A stretch of 64,000 nucleotides of DNA, from the NCBI GenBank assembly GCA_032334055.1, contig JAUOZS010000001.1, forward strand, positions 2,888,501 through 2,952,500, in the 5' to 3' direction. The first letter of the stretch is position 1; each line of letters opens with the position of its first letter. The notes under the pieces are model-generated. The model was not told where the DNA came from, searched no databases, and saw nothing but the letters and a program-made list of their open reading frames with translations. The DNA is from Selenomonadales bacterium 4137-cl (lineage in GTDB: Bacteria > Bacillota > Negativicutes > Sporomusales > UBA7701). Position numbers and translations under genes: made by a program. Below are positions 7,362-14,826 of the stretch, piece after piece.

Positions 7362-8546
7362 TTATATTACTTTCCTGAACCGGAGGTCGTGTATCCGGTC
7401 CGGGGTCATTCCCAACAGTTCATGCAGCACCTCTTCGGTATGCTGGCCGAGTAGCGGTGCGGGCCGCTCCACCTCTCCCGGAGTTTCGGAAAGCTTTATC
7501 GGCACTCCGGGCATTTTCAGGCGACCGGCCACCGGATGCTCTATCTCGACGATCATTTCCCTGGCCTGGACCTGCGGGTCAGTTATCGCGCGGTCGACGG
7601 TGTTGATCGGCCCGCAGGGGATGCCTGCACCATCCAGGGTTTCGATCCATTCGTCCACGGATTTGGTGGGAAACACTTCATCCAATACCGTCTTCAGTTG
7701 CTTCTGGTTATTGGTTCTGCAAGCATTAGTACTGAACCGCTCATCGGCAATAAGGTCTTCCCGCTTAATCAGCCGGCAAAAAGCCGCCCACAACCGATCA
7801 TTGCCGATAGCGATAATAACATGGCCGTCTTTCGCGCGGAAGGCTTCAAACGGGGTTATGGACGGGTGGCGATTGCCGATCGGCTTGGGCACTGTTCCGG
7901 AAACCAGATATCTGGAGATGGCGTTTTCCAAGATCGCTATCTGGCAATCCAGCATTGCCACATCTACCTTTTGGCCCCGGCCGGTTATCATGCGACTGTA
8001 TAACGCCATTAAAATGCCGTTGACGGTAAACAGTCCCGCGGCGATATCGCCAATTGACGCTCCCACCCGCGTTGGTTCGCCGCCTTCCTGGCCGGTAACG
8101 CTCATTAGGCCGCCCAAGCCTTGTACGATCACGTCATAAGCCGGTTTTTCCATATACGGGCCGCTGTGCCCGAACCCGGAACAGGCGGCGTATATAATCC
8201 GGGGGTTGACCGCGCGCAAAGCATCGTAGCCTAAACCGAACCTCTCCATCGTCCCCGGCCGGTAGTTTTCAAGCACAACATCGGCCTTCTTCGCCATCTC
8301 TTTAAACAGGTCTCGCGCTTCCGACGATTTCAGGTTCAATGTCACGGAGCGTTTTCCCCGGTTCAAGCTCATAAAATAAGCGCTTTCCTTGCCGACGAAC
8401 GGCCCGAACGCTCTTGAATCGTCGCCTGTATCCGGAGCTTCAATTTTTATGACATCGGCCCCGAAATCAGCAAGCATCATTGACGTATAAGGCCCCGCCA
8501 AGACCCGGGTCAAATCCAGAACGCGAATCCCTTCAAGCGGCTTCAT
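7362..8546 (-). CDS. CaiB/BaiF family (type III) CoA-transferase
   Basis: A 394-residue type III CoA-transferase, the normal length. It opens 'MKPLEGIRVLDLTRVLAGPY', and the catalytic aspartate is Asp167 in 'GASIGDIAAG'. These enzymes move CoA between an acyl-CoA and a free acid; relatives act on carnitine, oxalate, bile acids or benzylsuccinate. Start: ATG at 8546 with AGGAGG nine bases upstream; the 16-residue longer form has no ribosome site. It is the last gene of the cluster running from 21672, 200 bases after the AbgT transporter, and is closed by a strong terminator. A CaiB homologue beside acyl-CoA dehydrogenases and fixABC recalls the carnitine cai/fix arrangement, but no other cai gene is present. 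Confidence 0.9.
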   Translation of the reverse strand: MKPLEGIRVLDLTRVLAGPYTSMMLADFGADVIKIEAPDTGDDSRAFGPFVGKESAYFMSLNRGKRSVTLNLKSSEARDLFKEMAKKADVVLENYRPGTMERFGLGYDALRAVNPRIIYAACSGFGHSGPYMEKPAYDVIVQGLGGLMSVTGQEGGEPTRVGASIGDIAAGLFTVNGILMALYSRMITGRGQKVDVAMLDCQIAILENAISRYLVSGTVPKPIGNRHPSITPFEAFRAKDGHVIIAIGNDRLWAAFCRLIKREDLIADERFSTNACRTNNQKQLKTVLDEVFPTKSVDEWIETLDGAGIPCGPINTVDRAITDPQVQAREMIVEIEHPVAGRLKMPGVPIKLSETPGEVERPAPLLGQHTEEVLHELLGMTPDRIHDLRFRKVI

Positions 8547-8639
8547 TTGCAAAACCTCCTGGCAGTGTATCAACAAATTCGGGCAAGGTATCATTTTCGT
8601 CTACTGCATCGTTCCGGCAACGACCGCCGGCGTGCGTAT

Positions 8640-8679
8640 CGCCCAGAGACGCCTTTTTGAGCAAAAGCGTCTCTGGGCG
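8640..8679 (-). repeat. Perfect 13-bp intercistronic hairpin between abgT-type and caiB-type genes
   Basis: CGCCCAGAGACGC (8640-8652) pairs with GCGTCTCTGGGCG (8667-8679), and the loop can add TTTT/AAAA pairing. No T-run follows on the minus strand, so it is more likely an mRNA processing or stability element, or a partial terminator. Confidence 0.5.
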
Positions 8680-8749
8680 AATACGCGGCAAACCGTCTAA
8701 CCGTTAGCCTCTTCCCTGCGGAAAAACCTTATGTCTCCGGTCTTCCGCA

Positions 8750-10333
8750 TTACATCCAAAGGCTGACCCCGGGCCCCAGCGGAATGTTAAACACCATGAA
8801 GACGACGAGCAGCAATGTTAACATAACCAGGAAAGCCAACCCGTAAGGCAGCGTCATCGATATTACGTTGCCTAGGCCGATCTCCTCGCCCTCTTGCTTG
8901 TACTGTTCCATTATCGCCAGCACTATGGGGATAAAGTAGTTTATGGGGGTGATGGGATTGGTGCACGTATCCCCTATCCTAAAGGCTACCTGGGTCAAGG
9001 CTGGAGAGAAGCCGACCTGGGCGAACATCGGCACGAAAATGGGCGCCAGGATCATCCACTTGGACGAACCGCTGGTGAGGAACAAATTCAGGAAAGCCAC
9101 CAGAATGACAAATGCGACTGCCAGCGGCACACCGGTGAAGTTCATCGCCTTGAGAAATTCCGCCCCGTTGACGGACAGAATTACGGCCAGTTTGCTGGCG
9201 GAGAAAAAGTAAATAAAGAACGCCGCCGGAAAGGCCACCACGAAATACGACAGGGACGACTTGAGCCCGCCGGCCATGTATTTGGGGACATCCCGGTGGT
9301 TTTTGATCGACCCGGACCCTATTCCATAACCTGTCCCCACGAAAATAAAGAGGAAAAAGAGGATAGCTACGACGCCGTCAACCAGGGGGGAATGCGGCAA
9401 AAAGCCGCCGGCCGCGTTGCGCAATATGCCGTTTCCAGGAACAACGCCGATTAGGAGCAATACCAGAAAGGCCGCGAAGTACCACAAAGACATCTTCAGC
9501 CCTTTTATCTCCGCGGGCGTTACGCGCCCTACATCCATTCCGCTGGCATCCACCTTGCCTTTGGGATTTACGTACATGGGCATGACATACTCGGTGACAA
9601 CGGTGATTACGGTCGCTATTATCAAGGTTGCCGGCACCATGTAAAAATAGTTGATCAGCGGATGTATCGGCGCCGTTATACCCATGCTCTTGGCCGCGGA
9701 AGCCGTAATGCCGGACAGCAGGGCATCGTCGCCGGTAACCAGCAGATTGGCGGTAAAGCCGCCATGCCCGGCAACATAACCGACGATCGCGCCCAGGATG
9801 GCGTTTCTTCCTAAGGAGGCGAAAAGCGCTGCGCCAAGGGTTGTCGAAATAATGATACCGGCATTACCGGAAATGTTGGCGCAGATTCCGACCAGCGCCA
9901 GCATAAAGGTGATCATGAAGGGCGGCGCACCCATCAGCGTCTTTTTCATGAAAGCGTCAAAGAAGCCCGTATCCTGAACATAGCCTATACCCAGCATTAG
10001 TACCATAACAATGCCCAATGGCGGGAAAGTAATATAGGTTTTTATGAAATCACGGAGAAACTCCTGGAAAAACCCCGCGTCCAAAAGGTTTCGCACTGCA
10101 ACCGTGGTCATTTTCGGGGCTCCCCCCCCTTTGGCGGCAGCCATATACGTTACCGAGGTGCCAGCCGCGTGGAGAAGGTAGGAAAGCACCAGCACGACCA
10201 CCGCAAAGATCACGAAGAGGAGAAACGGGTCGGGGAGTTTGTTTCCCGCTGTTTCAACGAACTTGAGGAAATTTTTCATTCTTTCCGCTGAAGCCTTCTT
10301 ACCGATAGAACTGTCCCCGCGCTTAACTTCCAT
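8750..10333 (-). CDS. AbgT family transporter (p-aminobenzoyl-glutamate transporter type)
   Basis: A 527-residue integral membrane protein with about a dozen hydrophobic segments starting near residue 36. It carries the AbgT signatures 'GICANISGNAGIIISTTLGA' at about 160 and 'LTSGSSKWMILAPIFVPMF' in the C-terminal third. The family includes p-aminobenzoyl-glutamate importers and drug exporters. Here the gene directly follows an M20 carboxypeptidase gene, the same pairing as in the E. coli abg system, which favours import of an N-acyl-glutamate-like or peptide-like compound. ATG at 10333 has AAGGAGG at ideal spacing. The actual substrate is unknown. Confidence 0.88.
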   Translation of the reverse strand: MEVKRGDSSIGKKASAERMKNFLKFVETAGNKLPDPFLLFVIFAVVVLVLSYLLHAAGTSVTYMAAAKGGGAPKMTTVAVRNLLDAGFFQEFLRDFIKTYITFPPLGIVMVLMLGIGYVQDTGFFDAFMKKTLMGAPPFMITFMLALVGICANISGNAGIIISTTLGAALFASLGRNAILGAIVGYVAGHGGFTANLLVTGDDALLSGITASAAKSMGITAPIHPLINYFYMVPATLIIATVITVVTEYVMPMYVNPKGKVDASGMDVGRVTPAEIKGLKMSLWYFAAFLVLLLIGVVPGNGILRNAAGGFLPHSPLVDGVVAILFFLFIFVGTGYGIGSGSIKNHRDVPKYMAGGLKSSLSYFVVAFPAAFFIYFFSASKLAVILSVNGAEFLKAMNFTGVPLAVAFVILVAFLNLFLTSGSSKWMILAPIFVPMFAQVGFSPALTQVAFRIGDTCTNPITPINYFIPIVLAIMEQYKQEGEEIGLGNVISMTLPYGLAFLVMLTLLLVVFMVFNIPLGPGVSLWM

Positions 10334-10465
10334 GAATTTACCTCCTTACATTTATAGAAACACCGGTACAGAATACCTGCCACCAGGCAACCCGGCATCC
10401 CCCCCTTCAATAAGGCCGCCTTTGCTCCCGTGCCCATTAGCGATACGGGCACCCGGCCCTGGCCA

Positions 10466-11626
10466 CTAATCCAGTCTGAGAACACAGTCGACTAAAAGCT
10501 TGGCCCGCTCAAAAAGCGTCTCGACCACGGCATATTCCTGAGCGCTGTGGTTGCGGCCGCCTTTTACCCCCATGGCGCAGACGGTCGGAACGCCGGCCAG
10601 CACGGTAAAAGCCGAGTCCGAGCCGCCCCCCACGAAATGCTCGTACGGCCGGCCGAAGCCGTTTTCTTCATACGCCTGCCTAACGATCTCGAAAAGCGCT
10701 TTGCTGGCGGGTGTCGTTTGCATCGGCGCGATGCCGTCCGAAAAGGAATATGTCGTGCTGGTGCCGTCGATATGCGTCTTCGCCGCGACCTTATCAACCA
10801 TTGCTTTGATTTTGCCCAGCTGCCCGGGATCCTGGTAGCGGATATCAACGAGGATTTTTGCGTAATCAGGCACCGCGTTCTTCACCGTGCCGCCTTGAAT
10901 GACGCCGACGTTGAAAGTGATTCCCCTGTCATAGTCGGTCATTTTCTGAATTTCGATGACTTTATGGGCGATTTCGAGAATCGCGCTGCGGCCATTCTGC
11001 GGTTCGTTGCCGGCGTGAACGGCGACCCCCTTGACCTCCAGGGTAAACTCCGCGGTTCCTTTGCGCCCGAGCACGATGCCGTCGTCGACAAAGCCTGTTT
11101 CACAGTTAAAGGCCGCAACGCAACCGCGCGCCTCGTGCATAATGTGCCCGGCAGCATCCGAATGCGCATGGCCGACTTCTTCGTCACCGGCCAAAACGAC
11201 TTTCAGCGGCCGCGCATCATAGCCGGCGGCCTTTAACGCCATAATCGCGTAGAGAAACGCGACAATGCCGCCCTTCATATCGAGAACGCCCGGTCCGTAC
11301 GCGGTGCCGTCTTTGATGGTGAAGGGACGCTTGGCAATCGTTCCGGCCGGAAAAACGGTGTCCATGTGCCCCACGAACAGAATCCCCGGTTTTGCCCGCC
11401 CGGCCCCGATCTCGCCGACGAGCATATTGCCGGCCGTTTCCATCTCAATGAGTTTGGTCGTACCGCCCGCGCTGTCCAAAAACTGTTTTAGCCGCAAGGC
11501 GACGGCATCGACCCCCGCTTTATCGGCCGAACCGCTTTCCATACTGACAAGCTCCCGCCAAAGCTCGATCATGGCCTGTCGATTCTCCTCGACGAAACGA
11601 AAAGCTTTGTCTTTCATGCTGCTCAC
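10466..11626 (-). CDS. M20 family metallopeptidase (carboxypeptidase G2-like)
   Basis: A 386-residue M20 di-zinc amidohydrolase of the glutamate carboxypeptidase/ArgE type, which removes an N-acyl group or a C-terminal residue. The metal ligands and base are in place: 'VGHMDTVFPAGT' (His87, Asp89), 'GPGVLDMKGG' (bridging Asp116) and 'AGDEEVGH' (Glu149-Glu150). The GTG at 11626 has AAGGAG seven bases upstream; the ATG three codons later is too far away. It is strongly similar along its length to the second M20 gene at 12669-13829, so the pair are paralogues. It is encoded between the chemoreceptor-like gene and the AbgT transporter, consistent with intracellular cleavage of the imported compound. 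The true substrate is not known. Confidence 0.88.
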   Translation of the reverse strand: MSSMKDKAFRFVEENRQAMIELWRELVSMESGSADKAGVDAVALRLKQFLDSAGGTTKLIEMETAGNMLVGEIGAGRAKPGILFVGHMDTVFPAGTIAKRPFTIKDGTAYGPGVLDMKGGIVAFLYAIMALKAAGYDARPLKVVLAGDEEVGHAHSDAAGHIMHEARGCVAAFNCETGFVDDGIVLGRKGTAEFTLEVKGVAVHAGNEPQNGRSAILEIAHKVIEIQKMTDYDRGITFNVGVIQGGTVKNAVPDYAKILVDIRYQDPGQLGKIKAMVDKVAAKTHIDGTSTTYSFSDGIAPMQTTPASKALFEIVRQAYEENGFGRPYEHFVGGGSDSAFTVLAGVPTVCAMGVKGGRNHSAQEYAVVETLFERAKLLVDCVLRLD

Positions 11627-11724
11627 GATGTCACTCCTTGCTCCGATTGTCGATTTTAAAGCGATATTCAATTTTCATTTTATTATGAACTATTTACACA
11701 GGTGGCTACATAGTGGCCGTGAAA

Positions 11725-12576
11725 CTATTCCATCCCGGCCATATTAAGCAATTCCTCGCCAACATCTCGCAGCTTCATCACCTGTTCCGTAATACTTTGG
11801 GTAGCTTTGGCCTGTTCTTGGGCTACCGATGCGGTTTGTTTAGTATGATGGATAACCAGTTCCACTGATGCTTTCAGTTCCTGTAGCGTATTCCGGATGT
11901 TGCTTGCTGAACGATTGCTTTGATCAGATAGCTTCCTGACCTCTTCCGCCACCACGGCGAATCCTCGCCCCTGCTCACCGGCCCTGGCGGCCTCAATGGC
12001 GGCGTTTAGCCCAAGAAGATTTGTCTGCGTAGCTATCTGCTGAATGGAAGAAATAATATTATCCGTATTATTGACATCCTTTGCAGCCTTGTCTGAAATG
12101 CTGGCGACGTTTTGCATGGTAGCGGCCAGATCTTCCAAGGATGCATTTAGCTGTTCGACAGTGGCCGCAATAGTAGTTATAGAATCCTGAACCTTCTGAG
12201 CCTGCTTTGCCGTATGCAGCCTGCCTTCAGCTTCGTCCAGTTCCTTGCGGATAATGCCGGTAATAATCTGGGCGATCGGCTTGGTGTAGTTTGGATCGCC
12301 GCCTATGCCGAAGCTGCCTATCCACTCGCCTTTGTAAATGATAGGCATGTGAACGCCCATTCTGCTGGCGCCGCCCGAGCGCTCTTCATCCTCGGCGGTG
12401 ACCATGCGGCACTCGATTTTGCTTCCGAGAACCTGCTTCGAACCGCTATGCGGCTTGCCTATCCGGGTCTTATCATGTGCGGCCACAATAATTCCGTTGT
12501 GGTCGCAAATAACCGGCAACAGCCCGGTCTCGTCATAAATAAATTGTTCGACCCGGCTGGCAATATCCGTATCCAC
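11725..12576 (-). CDS. Soluble methyl-accepting chemotaxis-type protein with diacid-recognition-like sensor domain
   Basis: A protein of about 283 residues with no membrane segment. Residues 1-115 resemble the sugar-diacid recognition sensor family ('[20 protein letters not shown]', '[18 protein letters not shown]'). The rest is the cytoplasmic signalling hairpin of chemoreceptors: '[20 protein letters not shown]', then '[18 protein letters not shown]'. It is short for a chemoreceptor, with no HAMP domain and no adaptation tail. GTG at 12576 has a G-rich ribosome site eight bases upstream; a GTG at 12585 is possible. Encoded between two M20 peptidase genes, it may sense the intracellular substrate or product of this pathway and steer motility or another CheA-linked output. 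Confidence 0.82.
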   Translation of the reverse strand: MDTDIASRVEQFIYDETGLLPVICDHNGIIVAAHDKTRIGKPHSGSKQVLGSKIECRMVTAEDEERSGGASRMGVHMPIIYKGEWIGSFGIGGDPNYTKPIAQIITGIIRKELDEAEGRLHTAKQAQKVQDSITTIAATVEQLNASLEDLAATMQNVASISDKAAKDVNNTDNIISSIQQIATQTNLLGLNAAIEAARAGEQGRGFAVVAEEVRKLSDQSNRSASNIRNTLQELKASVELVIHHTKQTASVAQEQAKATQSITEQVMKLRDVGEELLNMAGME

Positions 12577-12668
12577 GCCTACCACCCCCTAGGAATTTAC
12601 GGCAACTCCCCGGCAGGAATAGCAACCGCCGCATCAGAGCTGGTTGCCCCTATTCCTTTCCAGTTTTG

Positions 12669-13829
12669 CTAAGCTTCCAGCTTCAGCACACTGGCGATAA
12701 GCAGCTTGGCCCGTTCAAAGAGCGTATCCACGACAGCGTACTCCTCGGGGCTATGGTTGCGGCCGCCCTTCACCCCCATGGCGCACACCGTGGGTACGCC
12801 GGCGATCACCGTGTAGGCCGAATCCGAGCCGCCGCCCACATATTTGGCGTATGGCTTGCCGAAACCGTTTTCTTCGCTGGCCGCTGCGACCAGTTCAAAC
12901 AGCTTCATTACTCCCTCGGTTGTTTTCATCGGCTTCAGGCCGTCGAGCAAAACGACTTTAGTGGATGTACCGTCGATATAAGTTTTGGCGGCGACTTCTT
13001 CAACCCGGGCGATCACCCCAGGCAGGTCGTCAGGCTCCTTGTAGCGTACATCGATGAAGATTTTCGCGTGGTCGGGAACGGCGGTGGAGGTTGTCCCGCC
13101 TTGGATTACGCCGACGTTGAACGATATGCCCTTGTCCCAGTCTGTGAGACCCTGGACCGCGATCGCCTTGTGGGCAAGCTCGATGATCGCGTTGCGCCCG
13201 TTTTCGGGATCATTGCCCGCATGGGCGGCAACCCCTTTAACCTCCATCATTATCCGCGCTATCCCCTTGCGGCCGACGACAATCCCGTTGTCGACAAACC
13301 CGGTTTCGCAATTGAAAGCGGCCGCATGGCCGGCGGCTTCGGACACAAGCGCGTCCGCCGCAGCCGAGTGGGCGTGAAGGACCTCCTCATCACCGGCCAG
13401 CAGAACCTTGATCGCCCGCGCGTCATAGCCCGCGGCCTTCAGCGCCTTGATGGCATAGAGGAAAGCGACGATGCCGCCCTTCATATCGAGGACCCCCGGC
13501 CCATAAGCCTTTCCGTCCCTGATGGTGAACGGCCGCTCGGCAATCGCCCCCGCCGGGATGGCGGTATCCATATGCCCCAGCAAAATGACCCCCGGCAGAG
13601 TGCTCTTGGCGCCCAGCTCGCCGATAAGCATATTGCCGGCTTGTGCGAATTCCACCACCCGGCAGGTTGCGCCCGCTTCTTCCAGCACCTGCCTGAATCT
13701 GGCGCCGACGGCGTCAATCCCCGCCTTTTCGTGCGGCCCGCTTTCCAGCGTCACCACCTCTCGCCACAGGGCAAGCATTTCCTCGCGATGGTCGTCCACG
13801 AACTGAAAGGCCGCGTGCTTCTGGTTCAT
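12669..13829 (-). CDS. M20 family metallopeptidase (second paralogue)
   Basis: A 386-residue M20 peptidase with 'LGHMDTAIPAGA' (His86, Asp88), 'GPGVLDMKGG' (Asp115) and 'AGDEEVLHAHS' (Glu148-Glu149), so the dinuclear zinc site is complete. ATG at 13829 follows GGGAGGCGAG; a long upstream reading frame is only an extension without a ribosome site. It lies directly after the glycyl-radical activase gene and before the sensor gene. Paralogous to the gene at 10466. Two copies in one operon suggest two related substrates, for example two stereoisomers or a two-step deacylation, which fits the two racemase-like genes upstream. That link is inference. Confidence 0.88.
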   Translation of the reverse strand: MNQKHAAFQFVDDHREEMLALWREVVTLESGPHEKAGIDAVGARFRQVLEEAGATCRVVEFAQAGNMLIGELGAKSTLPGVILLGHMDTAIPAGAIAERPFTIRDGKAYGPGVLDMKGGIVAFLYAIKALKAAGYDARAIKVLLAGDEEVLHAHSAAADALVSEAAGHAAAFNCETGFVDNGIVVGRKGIARIMMEVKGVAAHAGNDPENGRNAIIELAHKAIAVQGLTDWDKGISFNVGVIQGGTTSTAVPDHAKIFIDVRYKEPDDLPGVIARVEEVAAKTYIDGTSTKVVLLDGLKPMKTTEGVMKLFELVAAASEENGFGKPYAKYVGGGSDSAYTVIAGVPTVCAMGVKGGRNHSPEEYAVVDTLFERAKLLIASVLKLEA

Positions 13830-13872
13830 TGTCTCGCCTCCCGATAAATTGATGTTTATCTTTTGTCTTCCC

Positions 13873-13894
13873 CAGCCCGGCTTTTGCCGGGCTG
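13873..13894 (-). repeat. Intercistronic hairpin between activase and M20 genes
   Basis: CAGCCCGGC pairs perfectly with GCCGGGCTG around a four-base loop. No T-run follows on the minus strand, so full termination is unlikely. It may lower downstream expression or protect the 3' end of the glycyl radical enzyme/activase message. Confidence 0.5.
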
Positions 13895-13899
13895 AGTCT

Positions 13900-14808
13900 C
13901 TATTTATAATCAACAATGCGTAAGCCGCAGCTAGCGATAATCTGCTTGGCGGCGTCGACCCGGGAGTCGTCCGGCGCCGTAAACACGGTGGCCGAGGCGC
14001 CGACGGCCTCCCATTTGCCGACCCCAAGGTCATGGTACGGCAGCAGCTCAACCCCTTGAACCCGTGTCCGAAGCTGCAGAAACTCGCCCATAGCCCGGAT
14101 GTTCCGCTCTCCGTCGTTGACTCCGGCGATAAGCGGGACCCGCACGATCACCCCGGGCTTAAGGCGGGACATCAGCGCGATGTTTTCCAGTATCAGGCGG
14201 TTGCCGACCCCGGTCAGCCGCCGGTGAACCGCGTCGTCCATATGCTTGATATCTACAAAAACGCCATCCAGAAGCGCCACGATATCCTTGACCTGCTCCC
14301 AGTCAAAATGGCCGCAGGTTTCGACCGCGGTATCGATGCCCAGACGATGACAGTCAGCCGCCAGCTGGCGCAGGAATTCCGGCTGGGCGAAGGGCTCGCC
14401 GCCGGAAAATGTCACTCCGCCGCCCGACGTCCGGTAGAAGATGGCGTCCCGTTGGATAATCCGCAAAATATCATCAACGGAGCAGACTTTGCCCATCATT
14501 TTCCTGGCTCCGGTAGGGCAACCTTCGCAACACTTGCCGCAGCCGCGGCACTTTTCCGGGGATACCGTCCGAGCAATGCCGTTCACTACGGCAATCGCGC
14601 CGCTGGTGCACGCCTGAACGCAGCGCCCGCAGCCGCTGCACAGGCTATGGAAAAACAAGACTTCCGGAGCGCCGTGCCAGGACTCGGGATTGGCGCACCA
14701 CCGGCAGCGCAGCGGGCAACCCTTGAAAAAGACTGTGCTTCTTATCCCCTCGCCGTCATGAACCGACCATCGCTGGATTTGAAAAATATTACCCGCTATT
14801 GTGCTCAT
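13900..14808 (-). CDS. Glycyl-radical enzyme activating protein (radical SAM)
   Basis: A radical-SAM activase of about 302 residues. It has the cluster motif 'CPLRCRWC' (CxxxCxxC) near residue 31 and then a two-cluster ferredoxin insert, 'CSGCGRCVQAC' and 'CRGCGKCCEGC'. That insert distinguishes activases of the glycerol dehydratase/CutC/HypD group from the short PFL activase. 'TFSGGEPFAQPEF' is the conserved SAM-binding GGE segment. It installs the glycyl radical on the enzyme encoded directly upstream (gap 18 bases). ATG at 14808 is preferred because GGA-type sequences lie at usable spacing; ATG at 14817 abuts the G-rich stretch. Confidence 0.92.
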   Translation of the reverse strand: MSTIAGNIFQIQRWSVHDGEGIRSTVFFKGCPLRCRWCANPESWHGAPEVLFFHSLCSGCGRCVQACTSGAIAVVNGIARTVSPEKCRGCGKCCEGCPTGARKMMGKVCSVDDILRIIQRDAIFYRTSGGGVTFSGGEPFAQPEFLRQLAADCHRLGIDTAVETCGHFDWEQVKDIVALLDGVFVDIKHMDDAVHRRLTGVGNRLILENIALMSRLKPGVIVRVPLIAGVNDGERNIRAMGEFLQLRTRVQGVELLPYHDLGVGKWEAVGASATVFTAPDDSRVDAAKQIIASCGLRIVDYK

Positions 14809-14826
14809 TTCTTCCATCCCGCCAAA

